In this document: piece after piece, positions 44,986 through 55,282 of the stretch
How positions within the stretch are numbered: position 1 is the stretch's first letter
Layout of the letters: each line of letters starts with the position of its first letter
Assembly: GCF_024139115.2 (NCBI RefSeq)
Contig: NC_085141.1
Coordinates: forward strand, 407,861,612-407,925,611
Direction: 5' to 3'
DNA length: 64,000 bases
From: Armigeres subalbatus
Lineage: Eukaryota > Arthropoda > Insecta > Diptera > Culicidae
Position numbers and translations under genes: made by a program
Notes under the pieces: model-generated
What the model was told of the DNA's origin: nothing
Database searches by the model: none
Seen by the model: the letters and a program-made list of their open reading frames with translations, nothing else

Positions 44986-45608
44986 AGTTCTGTGCGTGAT
45001 CTCTCTTGTTTCGGACAGCAGAACGATCGCGCGGTCGGCCGAATTATTGTGTTCTGCATTGCGCGGCCGGTAATAAAATTAATCAGTTCTGTGCGTGATC
45101 TCTCTTGTTTCGGACAGAAGAACGATCGCGCGGTCGGACGAATTATTGTGATCTGCATTGCGCGGCCGGTAATAAAATTAATCAGTTCTGTGCGTGATCT
45201 CTCTTGTTTCGGACAGAAGAACGATCGCGCGGTCGGACGAATTATTGTGATCTGCATTGCGCGGCCGGTAATAAAATTAATCAGTTCTGTGCGTGATCTC
45301 TCTTGTTTCGGACAGCAGAACGATCGCGCGGTCGGACGAATTATTGTGATCTGCATTGCGCGGCCGGTAATAAAATTTATCAGTTCTGTGCGTGATCTCT
45401 CTTGTTTCGGACAGCAGAACGATCGCGCGGTCGGACGAATTATTGTGATCTGCATTGCGCGGCCGGTAAAAAAATTAATCAGTTCTGTGCGTGATCTCTC
45501 TTGTTTCGGACAGCAGAACGATCGCGCGGTCGGACGAATTATTGTGATCTGCATTGCGCGGCCGGTAATAAAATTTATCAGTTCTGTGCGTGATCTCTCT
45601 TGTTTCGA
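44986..45608. repeat. 99-bp tandem repeat, 6.3 units
   Basis: Units start at 44986, 45085, 45184, 45283, 45382, 45481 and 45580, exactly 99 bp apart each time. They are almost identical, differing at a handful of sites such as GGACAGCAG/GGACAGAAG and AATTAATC/AATTTATC. Because 99 is divisible by three and the unit lacks stops in one frame on each strand, both strands have long frames: 270 codons (+, 44926-45738) and 237 codons (-, 44913-45626). The 33-residue repeats are hydrophobic on one strand and basic on the other. I regard coding as unproven. Confidence 0.95.
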
Positions 45609-45609
45609 A

Positions 45610-45682
45610 GCGGGCTTGGTAGTCATATGGCTACTGCTTCTGCCTCATACGCAGGAGGTCGTGGGTTCAATCCCAGGTCCGT
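45610..45682 (+). other. tRNA-like segment of the composite retroposon
   Basis: GGCTTGGTAGTCATATGG resembles box A and GGGTTCAATCCC at 45663-45674 is a good box B. CTGCCTCATACGCAG could form an anticodon arm with CAT in the loop. The acceptor stem pairs poorly, so this looks like a SINE head. A related sequence lies on the minus strand at 63848-63914. Confidence 0.7.
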
Positions 45683-46248
45683 TCCATTCTCCTACTTTGT
45701 ATCTTCCTCTATATTCCTCATGTTCTAGCAATCGCTAGAACTGGAAATGGACTTTCATACCGTTTCCATTTTTATTCCTATACCTTCAACTTGAGTATTC
45801 TAACAGTAATCTGCTAGAATTGGAAATGAACTATAGAGCTCGTTTCCTACATCCAATTAGAAATTCCATCAGTTACCTTCTCCTATCTATCACATTGGCA
45901 GCTCGTTAACCAAGACGAACCTCTGCTTCTCCAACCTAACCCAGAAATTCCAACAAATTCCGCATGAACTCGTGGCAAGTGCAGAGGTATATTCGGCTTG
46001 CAGTGGGCGAGTGATTGCATCACCATTTCCTCCCCTTCCCTACATTGACTTGCATTCTGACGTGGCAGGCGCCAGTATGACCTAACAATTGAGATCACCA
46101 GTACTTGTACATTGAAGATGTGTGCTAGTCCCAAGCAAACATCTGTTGGTTCCCTGTGCAAGAACAGCTGATCTGGTCATAATGGAGTAGCAACTACGAG
46201 CAGTCAATCAAGCTCAAGCTCAAGCTCTATTGCTCTATTCGCATTTGC

Positions 46249-46778
46249 CTTTTGACATTTTTTCTTAAAATTATTTTTCTTAGACTTCTAATGCCGAAAA
46301 CCGGGCAGGGTACTTTGACTATTGGTTGTTATTTTCGATTGTTCAGATAAGTTTTTGATACTAATCAATAATAAAATCCTCAATGCATGTCTAAGAGTAG
46401 ATTAAAATAAAATTTCAAAATACCCCTTTTTATAATGTTGCTAGATGCGTCAATTTTATTTCCTTCGTGTTTTCGTCCGCGTCCGTTTCAAGAGTGAAAT
46501 ATTTGTACCTTAGTATTTTTCCACAACTAACTTAATACAATAGAAGGTAACAGTGGTGAATGGTTTACTCTAAAATATTTCTTATTTCTTACACGGAAAA
46601 TGAAAATAAAGCCCATAAATTTAATGCTCATTTGAGGAGTTTTCGGAGGAACTCTTGGATATGCTTCCAAACGAATTATTCAATGAACTATTGGAAAACT
46701 ATTATTTGGTGACTTTTTGTAAACACTTCTTAGAAATTAGCCAAAATTTCTTAAGCTCATAAAGGAACCTCCGAAGAA
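46249..46778. other. Unassigned AT-rich DNA
   Basis: I see no repeat structure or coding signal. Confidence 0.35.
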
Positions 46779-46892
46779 CCCAAATAACCAAAAGTTCCTT
46801 TAAAAGTACATTTTTGCTCAATTAGCTTGACGAGCTTGACTGAGCTGATTAAGCGAAAAACGTACTTTTAAAGGAGCTTTTAGTTACTTGGG
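46779..46892. repeat. 114-bp fold-back
   Basis: Arms beginning CCCAAATAACCAAAAGTTCC and, reversed, CCCAAGTAACTAAAAGCTCC pair over about 50 bp with some mismatches, around a centre of repeated AGCTTGAC-like words. It resembles small MITE hairpins common in mosquitoes. Confidence 0.75.
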
Positions 46893-47241
46893 CAATTCTA
46901 GGAAGAGTTAACGTAATCATTCCTACTGCAAGTCCCGGATATAATCCTGAAAAAATAACCGGGAAAATTTGCCGGAATTACGTGTACAATTTTTAAAGAA
47001 ACTCCTCAAAAATTACTGAATACTGGCTGAAATTGAATTTTCACGAACAAATTCCATTGAGTTCATGTCAAACACGCAAAAAAATATTTTGACGTGAATT
47101 TCAATTGGTGGTGACTGAGAAATGCAAATTTAACAAGATCGAGATCAAAATATCTTGGGTTCCTAGAAACAAACTAACCGTAAAGCGAATTGTTCCAAAT
47201 ACCAATTATCCAAGTTCCGACTCGAGACGTAGAATGTTCGT

Positions 47242-47941
47242 TAGACTGGCCCAGGAAACAAAAAGTTGTCTAATTCCACGAGGCACCCCCCAGGATTGTG
47301 TCTTTGGGTGAGAAAATCAATCTCTGAAAATTTCAGCTCAATCGCTTGTTGCATAAGCTGGCGCATTTGAATTGAAGTTTGTATGGGGATGTCAGCCAAA
47401 ATGTATAGGAAAATACACCTCCGTCACTCATTCGATCTGGAAATTGGTTCTGATTGCTCGATTGACCTCAGAATTGCAAAAACGGCAGTTGGTATGCTAC
47501 AGAACAATTTCACAAAACATTGTATGATGATTAAATGAACTTTTATATAGGTTTCGGCTGATGCGAATCGATCGATAAATCCAAAAATACACAATTCAGC
47601 TCCTCATAAACCAGCCGAAAACTGTGTAAAAGTAGATTTAATCATCATTCAATGATTTGTGAAATTGTTCTGTAGCATACCAACTGCCGTTTTTGCAATT
47701 CTGAGGTCAATCGAGCAATCAGAACCAATTTCCAGATCGAATGAGTGACGGAGGTGTATTTTCCTATACATTTTGGCTGACATCCCCATACAAACTTCAA
47801 TTCAAATGCGCCAGCTTATGCAACAAGCGATTGAGCTGAAATTTTCAGAGATTGATTTTCTCACCCAAAGACACAATTTTGGGGGGTGCCCGTGGAATTC
47901 GTCAACATTTTTGTCTCCCCATACTAAGCTGGGCCAGTCTA
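47242..47941. mobile_element. 700-bp hAT-like hairpin MITE with perfect 8-bp duplication
   Basis: ATGTTCGT is present at 47234-47241 and again at 47942-47949. The ends read TAGACTGGCCCAG in both directions. Nearly the whole element is one inverted repeat centred near 47590: for example CTCCGTCACTCATTCGATCT at about 47430-47449 returns reversed at about 47736-47755. The arms of roughly 300 bp are highly similar, so the insertion is fairly young. No ORF is credible. Confidence 0.92.
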
Positions 47942-48227
47942 ATGTTCGTGTTTCGCGATATAAATTATCTAATTTCTTAACGAGATTTTTCGCGTTCCGA
48001 AAAGCAAGTTATCCATGTTCTGGAATGATAGTTTTCCGAGATACGAGGTACAAATTGTCCTGCGGTTCGGAAAAGAATTTTCTCTGTGAACTTTATCCAT
48101 TCGCATTTCGATAAGATCATGATCTGCAAAGGAATTGCATGAATTCCAAGAAGCAATATCTCCAAGTTCCGAGATGGAAATTGTTGATAAATACTCAACG
48201 TTTTGACAAGAAAATCTCTGCATTCTA

Positions 48228-48411
48228 CACGCAAAAAAAGCGTTCATGAATTCATGGTGTATTTTTTCGGGAGCAACAGTCAAAGAATCGGGAATACATT
48301 CACGTTTTCTTGAACGTTCTGGAAAACGTGACTGGTGTTCCCGATTCCATGAATTAAATTACCGTGTATTTTTGCAGGTTCACGAATTCGGGAACGCTTT
48401 TTTTTTGCGTG
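48228..48411. mobile_element. 184-bp MITE with CACGCAAAAAAAGCGTTC ends, TA-flanked
   Basis: The left end CACGCAAAAAAAGCGTTC and the reversed right end CACGCAAAAAAAAAGCGTTC match except for A-run length, and GAATTC lies just inside each. TA flanks both ends (48226-48227 and 48412-48413). CACGTTTTC and GAAAACGTG in the centre add a further inverted pair. Confidence 0.8.
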
Positions 48412-48560
48412 TAAGAAGCTAATTCTTTTACTTCCGATTTCCACAGGGACCATTATTCAAGTATCGGAAAGCAAATTGTTCGAGTTCCGAATTGCATCTC
48501 GGAGTTACGAAAAGTTAGTCAAACTTGATGTAGTTCTCTCCAACGTCAGAACAGGCTGGC

Positions 48561-49060
48561 AGTACGTTTCGTAGGAACGGAGTGAAGTCGATTACATTAA
48601 CGATACGTTCTGTAGTCCTGAGTTGACCAACGGCATGAACTGGAGAGTGGGAAAAGGCTACACACAGTGACCAGTTAGTAATCCATTTTAAGGTTGGCTA
48701 CGACGTTCACATTGTGAGGTGGACTAATACACATCTGACTGGCAAGTGTGAAATCTCGGACTACGGGTAGGAATCCCTAGTTCGGAGACGATTTAACAGC
48801 CGTCCAGTCACGCGCGTGTGACGCAGCAATAATGCCGAGAAAAAAGCAATCGAAAAACAACATACCAAGGCCACCAACCTACTGGTGAAATGCAAATATC
48901 GCAAGCCTTCGGTCAGTTTCGCTTTGGACAATGAGAAGGATCCAAAGAGCCGACAAAGACAAGACCGTGCTCCAACAGCATCTGCCAGATTGGCTACATC
49001 AACCACTGAGGGGACTACTACAGGGGAATCTATGATAAAACGTCGAAAGACGAAAGATCT
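48561..49060. other. Unassigned
   Basis: A moderately GC-balanced stretch without recognisable repeat. Frames on both strands at 48761-49207 overlap and show no domain I know. Confidence 0.35.
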
Positions 49061-49064
49061 CAAA

Positions 49065-49430
49065 TACAGAAAGGAACAGAAGGCCGAAAGGACAAAAATT
49101 TGAATGAGACAAAAGGTCGAAAGGAACAAAAGGTCGAAACGGACAAAAGTTCTGTTCTGTTGGAGAAAAAAAAATATTAAGAAATGAATAAAACTTGTAT
49201 TGTCCAAGATTGATTATCTCCGTTTTAATTTCTTGTCTATTAGATCTTTTGCCCCTTTTGACTTATCCTATTCGTCGAACGTCGAAAAAAACCTTTGGTC
49301 TCTTCGACTCTTTGTCCTGTTCGACGTTTTGTTCTTTCGAGCTTTTGCCCCGTTCAATGTTTTGTCCTTTCGACCGTTTTTCCCTTTCGACCTTTTGTTC
49401 TGTCCTTTTGTCATTCAACCTTCCTACAGG
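49065..49430. repeat. Inverted minisatellite of GGTCGAAAGGACAAAA words
   Basis: The left cluster (about 49068-49150) carries GGTCGAAAGGAACAAAA-type 16-bp words on the plus strand. The right cluster (about 49245-49425) carries the reverse complement TTTTGTCCTTTCGACC. The two face each other across about 100 bp, so the pair can fold back. Confidence 0.8.
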
Positions 49431-49599
49431 GTGATAATGGCTTCGACCAGAGGATCGTCGAACCTCACGAACGGTCTCCAGAGAGACTGAACAGAAATAT
49501 TTGGGTACTGTTCCCGCAATACGCCACAAATCCCTGGCCTCCAGCTAGAGGCCACTCCAAAAGGAGGGTGGATGGGTGAGAGCGGCAATAAAAACGAGT

Positions 49600-49989
49600 G
49601 AAGAGACGACGGCGCCCGGAGTTGAGCATTAAGCTCTCGCCCCAACGGGTCTGGATTCAAATCCAGTAGGCTCTGTTTGCATTTTCAAAGACGATACATG
49701 CCTAGTCACGCCTTCCCTCGGATAGGTGGTAAAGCCGTAGGTCTCGGCCCATGTGTTGATGGTTACGATATGTACAGTCCAGGTGGAGTCGTCTTCCTGG
49801 CGTCGGTGGTTATCATTGGGAGGAAAAAGGCAGACGAAAAATAGAAGCAATAAAAACAAGCGAAAAGCTGCTTGCGATCGTAAAACCGTTGGACAGTAGC
49901 AAATCACCGAAACCTGACGGTAGGTATCTCGAATGTGGCACTGAAGCCCTGTCAATGCAGCCCCTGTCACGTTCAGGGCGCCAACGCAA
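49600..49989 (+). mobile_element. SINE-like tRNA-derived sequence (candidate)
   Basis: GGATTCAAATCC at about 49651-49662 resembles a box B, with GTTGAGCATTAAGCTCTCGC some 30 bp upstream as a possible box A region. A body with TTCCCTCGGATAGGTGGTAAAG follows. I recall similar bodies from mosquito SINEs, but ends and target duplication are not clear. Confidence 0.45.
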
Positions 49990-50410
49990 CGATGCCTCGG
50001 TGTTGGGCCATTAGGCCGAAGACCGTAAGGTCACACGTTCTAGGGATAAGTGAGAAGTGAAAGATGGAGAAGTGAGAAATAAGAAGTAAGAAAGGAGAAA
50101 CAAGAAGGAGTAAGGAAAAAGAAGAAAAGGCAGAAGTAAGAAGGAATAATACAGACGAAAGAAGAAAGAAGAGAGAAGGATGAAGAAAAAGAAAGGTAGA
50201 AAAAGGAAGGAGGAAGAAAGGTGAAGTAAAAAGATAAATAAGGGATAATAAAGAAAAAGGAAGAAAGAAGAAAGAACAAGCGAGAAGACAGAAGGATTGA
50301 AAAAGAAGAAAGAAAAAATGGAGAAGGATGAAGGATGAACTGTATTCTCACTTCTCATTCCCTACTTCCACTTCCAATTCAACCAAATGACCGTGCGGCC
50401 TAATGACGAT
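49990..50410. repeat. Fold-back block: TTAGGCCG ends around a purine-rich core
   Basis: The left end CATTAGGCCGAAGACCGTAA and the right end, read reversed as CATTAGGCCGCACGGTCATT, face each other. Just inside both lie GAGAAGTGAG words (reversed on the right). The core, about 50060-50335, is almost pure A and G on the plus strand. It repeats the association of the two minisatellites seen at 2816-3590. Confidence 0.75.
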
Positions 50411-50480
50411 TTGCAATGACACCAGCAACTGCAATTGAGCAAATAAGCCGATGAGCTGTACCAGAAAGGTGAGGGAACTA

Positions 50481-50705
50481 TGAGCATGAGCATGATTGAC
50501 CGCCCACGGTTGCTACTCCGTTATTGCCAGGCCAGCTGTAATTACACAGAGAACCAACTGTGTAAAAACTGGTAACCCAATATAAAGCAATACCAGCGCC
50601 GGCCGTGTCCGAATGCAGGTCAATTAGGGAATAGGTTGGAAATTGTTGACGTGATACTCGCTTTGATGGAAGCCGACGAGTCATCTGCACTTCCACGAGA
50701 AATCA
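50481..50705 (-). mobile_element. Retroposon 3' domain, minus-strand copy
   Basis: On the minus strand this reads CTCGTGGAAGTGCAGATGAC, then GACCTGCATTCGGACACG, GGCGCTGGTATTGC, GTAATTACAGCTGGCCTGGC, ACGGAGTAGCAACCGTGG, and a CATGCT microsatellite at 50481-50495. The same landmarks in the same order occur at 45970-46215 and 55430-55600. It is the 3' end of the family seen in the composite retroposon. Confidence 0.8.
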
Positions 50706-50790
50706 CTGGGATGTTGGAAAATATGGGGTAGGGCATGTAGCGGGGTTCGTCTTGGTAAACGGCATGCTGTGTATAACGTGTAGTTTGACT

Positions 50791-50975
50791 ATCGCGCACT
50801 AATTAGTTCAATTACTGACCGCACTAAGTAGAACAAAAATTCCGTGATCTCGAGACCGTTCTGTTTTAAACAAACACGTCCGATCGCGCACTTAATTATT
50901 TGAATAACTTACCGCACAAAGCAGAACAAAAATCTGTGGCCTCGAGACCGTTCTACTTTTTAAGTGAACACTATT
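50791..50975. repeat. 92-bp tandem duplication (two units)
   Basis: ATCGCGCACTAATTAGTTC begins unit one at 50791 and ATCGCGCACTTAATTATTTG unit two at 50883. Both continue through ACCGCAC, GAACAAAAAT and CTCGAGACCGTTCT. Similarity is high but not perfect. Confidence 0.85.
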
Positions 50976-51467
50976 TTAAAAACTCTTTCACCTTTCAAGG
51001 AACTAATACAATGCCGGCCCGATGGCTTCTACATACTGAGGATCGCGCTACGACCGAACCGACACACACTCAAGAACTGTATCAACTTTCATTTGAATAT
51101 TCAAGAAACATAGCCAGAAGCCAACACTAATAATTATTAAATAAAGCAAAACACATAAATAAGTGAAAACGAGGGCGAACAATTATTTCACGTTTTTTGG
51201 AGCAGGGTGCCGTGAATTTCAAATTCCTCTAATTCCTAACTTGTATTGCTTGGTAAATAAGTATAATGACCATATGCAATAGATTTAGTGTAGATATTGA
51301 TGAGAAATATGAAGAAATCACTTGAAGCTGTATTGTGCAAACACCTGAAAACCGTGTGAAGGAAAAAATCCTAGAACATGACTAAACATGAGACTCAAAA
51401 AGCCGTCCGCTCGGAACGATCCAAAGTGAATAACTCTATTTTGCAATCTCCCATATCAGGGGATCGC
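50976..51467. other. Unassigned
   Basis: No recognisable feature apart from the short target site duplicated by the next insertion. Confidence 0.35.
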
Positions 51468-51478
51468 AGATGGAACTT

Positions 51479-51545
51479 TTTTTAAATATTTTTTTTATTT
51501 TTATTAAGAAGACTTTCAGCCCAAGGCTGGCTCGTCTCGTCGGGG
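51479..51545 (-). mobile_element. 67-bp micro-retroposon with 11-bp target duplication
   Basis: AGATGGAACTT occurs exactly at 51468-51478 and 51546-51556. On the minus strand the insert reads GAGACGAGCCAGCC, GGGCTGAAAGTC, TTAATAAA, then an A-rich tail. It is the same sequence as the 58-bp insert at 36275-36332 and starts at nearly the same point, so the family is short in itself and is not randomly truncated. Confidence 0.85.
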
Positions 51546-51556
51546 AGATGGAACTT

Positions 51557-52590
51557 GATATACCTATGAATTAAATTATTTAAATGGTCACTACACGGTT
51601 TTGCTTTTTGAGTACTACCCAAGAAAATAAAAAGGATAAGGATAAATTATTAGACCAGGATCACGGCGAATTGGTTATAGAAGACGATGTACATTAATAA
51701 AAAGCACCGCCCTTGGATTCCGTAACTACCCGAAAGGAGGGAAAAGCAATACTAATTCAAAATTTAAAAGAAATCAAGAGAGAAAAATGAAAAAAATAAA
51801 AATGTTTTGTAACCTGCCCTAACGAGTTTCCCGTTTTTAGTTGAAATGGCTTATGTGCCACTCCCGGAGGACACCATTAACCTGATCGAAGGTTGCCCGA
51901 CCTAGTGAGACCCTTCAGGGATTTTTCCCAAAGAGATTGGGCGGGAAACAAGTGGGCTGTTCAGGGAAAATTGGATGCCTTTAGACCGTGAGGTCTAGCA
52001 AATAGAGAAATTGGTGCGAACAGAGGTGATTTCCGCCGGCGACAAAGCAATATTCGCGGTTGTTATCATCATTGGAAGACTTAAACCAATACACTCCGAA
52101 CAAGCCACGTTCGAATGGAGAGAATCCTTGGTTGGAGTAAGGGCCAACCTCCCTAGAAAATAACCAAAAGTAACCTAAAAAACGACCGAAATGTGAAAGT
52201 ACTCCTACTTCACCTTTTCAAATTTCTCCCATTTGTTCAGAAACTATCGAGCTACAGTGTACAAAAAAGCATTTATTGAATTCAGTTCATTTATATTGGA
52301 TCTACTTGATCGACATCGTTAATCTTAACACTAGGCCTAGCTACAAATTAATTTCCCTCTATAAGGTTAGACGCTCTAAAATAATTAATCATTAATCACT
52401 CCCTCTATACTCTGTCTAACTGCTCGACTTCAATTGGCGGTGTGACTTAAACTGGTGCGGTGTTCACTCTATGGTGCGGCATTCACTCTTTCTGAACTAT
52501 AAATAAGCCAACTACCTCGCTGACGCGTACGGAAGGAACGGTAGGGCTATCGGCTTGGCCACGCTAGCAGATTGGCTAAGGCTAGGGGCA
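51557..52590. other. Unassigned; possible LTR-like stretch on the minus strand
   Basis: No TE protein is visible. At 52250-52400 the minus strand has GATTAATTATTTTAGAGC, CAATATAAATGAACTG and AATAAATGC, which could be the end of an LTR with a polyadenylation signal. Without the partner LTR this stays a guess. Confidence 0.3.
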
Positions 52591-52599
52591 CTCATTCGC

Positions 52600-53220
52600 C
52601 ATGCGCATGGAGAAAAATAATGAAACATGCATGTTTACTCACTTTGGTCGTTGCATACAAACTTGGAGGCGTCGGCGGTTCTCCACTACTGCTGCTTTGG
52701 CGCCACGCGTGTCACGCGCGGTCTCTCCCACGGACTCCGAAATTGTTCACGCGTCGTTCATTGATGTCGCCGTTGTCGATGACGCCTCCGGCGCGAAATT
52801 GTGGACTGCTCGACGGGGTACAGCCGTCGGTGGCGTCGAGCTACGGTGTGCGCCTCCCGATCCAAAGGTCGCCGGTTCGAATCCGGCCGGGGGAAAAACT
52901 TTTTACGCGACCGTGTCACGCTCTGCACGCCGTCACTCACGAAAAAGGATGAATAAACTTGATTACCGGTTCCTAACCGGTCCGGTTGTTGCCGCCCTGC
53001 CAAGGGCGTGCCCTCTCCGGTCCACGTGTACCACCGGGACGTCCTTCGTAGCAGGTAAACGGGGTCAAAAGCAGTCTCCAACTGTGTGGGTGGTGTGTCG
53101 GGCCTTGCAACAATCTGGTAAAGAAAAGAGAACCCACACCGGTCTTGAACACCACACTTTGCACCAAGTTTAGTCTTCAGTCTTACCGCTTTATCCGCAA
53201 GTCTACACAACCACCTAACC
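52600..53220. other. GC-rich block with a tRNA-like segment at 52824-52893
   Basis: GCCGGTTCGAATCCGGC at 52871-52887 forms a perfect T arm and box B, and GGTGGCGTCGAGCTACGG upstream looks like box A and a D arm. The acceptor ends do not pair, so this is probably a SINE head or pseudo-tRNA. The frames on both strands here (190 codons + at 52601-53173, 150 codons - at 52758-53210) have no recognisable domain and overlap. Confidence 0.5.
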
Positions 53221-54179
53221 GCCAGAATGCACTAATCACTTGATTACGGTTTGACTAACTAGTAGAGGGGAAATTAAGAGAAAAAATCTAAATAAGCAAA
53301 CTTGGAGCACTTTCACATTTTCCTATGGTTCACCTTCAAGAACACACCACGACGCGATTTAGAAAATCCGGACTGCTCTTGCCTCTTTTGTAGACCAGAA
53401 CGAAGTGAACGAGCTAAGTCATTGGATCCTCAGATCAAAGCGCGAGATTTTATGATCGTCGCCGGAAATTACGCGAATCACGAAGTGATTTCGCGAAGGT
53501 CAAAAATTGCCTCTACCCACACCAACATCCATATTCGGCGGGTAAAGACCTCCCTTTTCCCGAGCTTCCAAGTGGAAACGATCAGTATACTTGTCTCCCA
53601 CCTGAAGATTGTAAATGATTTCGGGGGTCAACGAATCTTGAAAGCGATCCGGATAGGTCATTGGCCGGGCCTTGGCACGACGGTTATTTTACGCCATACA
53701 TTTGAGTGGGAACTCATTCAGTGCAGAGATTTACTGAGTGCAAAAATGAACATTATCGGTATGCACTCAAAGTGAGCGTTTGAATTCAAGGGTAGTTCAA
53801 TGGGAAATTCATCGGTACTGTGCTACTTTGTACAATTCTATTTAAAATTCAAAACATAAATCATGGTACTGTTACAGTTTGACTGGAAAGGTCAATTATC
53901 ATCAATGAACTGTCAAATAGCATCTTGCGGTCGCGTCTACTCTGGCCTCACCTATAGATCAAACATGATCGGACGCGTACATAAAAATACGATTTTATTG
54001 TGATGCACGATAAATGCACCATTACCACTAGATGGTCTTTTGAGTGCTGACAGTTCTCGATAAGTTCTGACAAGAATTTTCAAGCTAAAAAGCCATAGAT
54101 GAAGAAATGTTTAGCGAAATAATAAAGTATGTTCATTCTATAGAATATATCTTAAGTTTGTTGATTTTTCTCGGTGCAA
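53221..54179. other. Unassigned, with a 157-codon plus-strand frame
   Basis: The frame at 53302-53775 starts MEHFHIFLWF and includes CSCLFCRPERSERAKSLD. I recognise no domain. It has no longer competing frame on the other strand, so it is the least unlikely host or TE coding relic in this part, but I cannot assign it. Confidence 0.3.
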
Positions 54180-54250
54180 ATTGCAACGATGAGATGAACC
54201 GGCAAAGGGCCGAATATCTCGTGAATAAAGATTATAATAATAATAAATGT
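54180..54250 (+). mobile_element. LINE-like 3' end with (TAA)n tail (candidate)
   Basis: GGGCCGAATATCTCGTGAATAAAG is followed by ATTATAATAATAATAAATG. A 3' end of this type (AATAAAG, then a TAA/AAT simple tail) is typical of several LINE families. The 23-bp insert at 62108-62130 matches the tail in reverse. Upstream coding sequence is missing. Confidence 0.45.
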
Positions 54251-55282
54251 TTAAAAAGAAAGCTTTTACTGGGAAATTTAATTTTATATTTCCTAGCATA
54301 TCTTAGGTACATTATCTTCTCACTTACAGTGAAGAAAACAGTAAATTTATTTATTTATAACTTGAAAATGAAGAATAATTCACTTACAGTGAAAACCACA
54401 GCTACCTATAAGCACAATCAAAACTGAATCGATCATGTTTCATTGGAAAGGCAGAACAAGCGAAAGAAACACATTGACACTAAAGGTGAATTATGGCAAG
54501 GATCAGGTTGCAAGAGAATTCATGCTACCCTACCAACTGCGAAAATTTTTACTAAGTCGTTACCAACAAAGATCAGCGGGTTTGCTTTCGACTTTGCAAA
54601 TTGATTACAAGAAACGTGAAGCATTCAGTGTCCTTAACGAGTAGGAGTGTAGGAATAACGACATACAAATCGCGTAATACGCCTTGTTTTCTTTCCGTCA
54701 TCAGAATTAAGACATGCTCGATTGTTCGCTTGGTAGTTCCATTACCCCTAGCCATTCCTTACACGGAAATGGTGTACGCAGATTAATTATTGGTCAACGT
54801 TCATTTGGCGTTAAAATTCTTTTCAGACTCTAGAGTTAAAGCTTGAATTATGAGACATAACTGATGAAATCTTATGATAAAACTGCTGGTCCCTAAATAT
54901 ATTGCAACTTACCTTCTGGGTCTCGAATTCCTAAAAAGCATCTTACCAATTTCCATTCGAAAAAGAAAGGTAGCGTTACCGTCTACATCTACTCTCGTCG
55001 GTTTGAAAAGCTGCTCCGTTATCAAATTAAATGTCATCCAGTCTGCATTCCAGGAGCGGTTCATGCTGAAGCTCTATTGTTTGGACATCCTTCTGGGACA
55101 TGGACCTCGGCAGTATCGTTGAACTAGTTGGGACAGTTGTTTTACAGTGGGTTCACTCTCTTTGTGGCCGTTCTGGTAGTTGAGCGTCGTATGCGTTAAT
55201 GTTACAAATCCAGCAAGATCCCAAATGGCTTTAAATTTTATTAAATTTGACAGAAAATATCATACGCGAGGGAAAAAACTTC
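54251..55282. other. Unassigned AT-rich DNA
   Basis: Short plus-strand frames (54435-54644, 54874-55122) have no recognisable domain. Confidence 0.35.

Larger units (their letters stand above)
44985..46225 (+). mobile_element. 1.24-kb composite retroposon with 23-bp target duplication
   Basis: A 23-bp sequence starting TCTATTGCTCTATTCGC is present exactly at 44962-44984 and 46226-46248. Between the copies lie six 99-bp tandem repeats (44986-45579) plus a 29-bp partial unit, a tRNA-like segment (45610-45682), an AT-rich middle, a 3' domain (about 45970-46215) shared with 50481-50705 and 55430-55600, and a terminal CAAGCT microsatellite. A long exact duplication and a simple-repeat tail are hallmarks of LINE-driven insertion. 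The tandem head in front of the internal pol III promoter is unusual for a SINE. Confidence 0.85.
47150..48560. repeat. Decayed ~40-bp repeats of AATTGTCCAAGTTCCGA type
   Basis: Variants of AAATTGTTCCAAGTTCCGA with CGAGATACGAG occur at about 47185-47230, 47958-48070, 48160-48185 and 48465-48510. Two DNA elements, at 47242-47941 and 48228-48411, have been inserted into this old array. Confidence 0.5.

Noticed and set aside
44913..45738. Opposed 237- and 270-codon frames taken as overlapping genes
   Set aside because: Both follow from a stop-free 99-bp unit whose length is a multiple of three. No independent sign of coding exists in this copy.
50011..50358. Minus-strand frames of 115 and 103 codons rich in F, S and L
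   Set aside because: They are translations of a purine-rich low-complexity block.
52824..52893. Functional tRNA gene with GGTTCGAATCC box B
   Set aside because: The T arm is perfect but the acceptor ends do not pair. It fits a SINE head or pseudo-tRNA better.
53302..53775. 157-codon plus-strand frame as a gene
   Set aside because: No motif or family recognised. The start is arbitrary and the frame lies between repeat scraps. Mentioned in the gap entry only.
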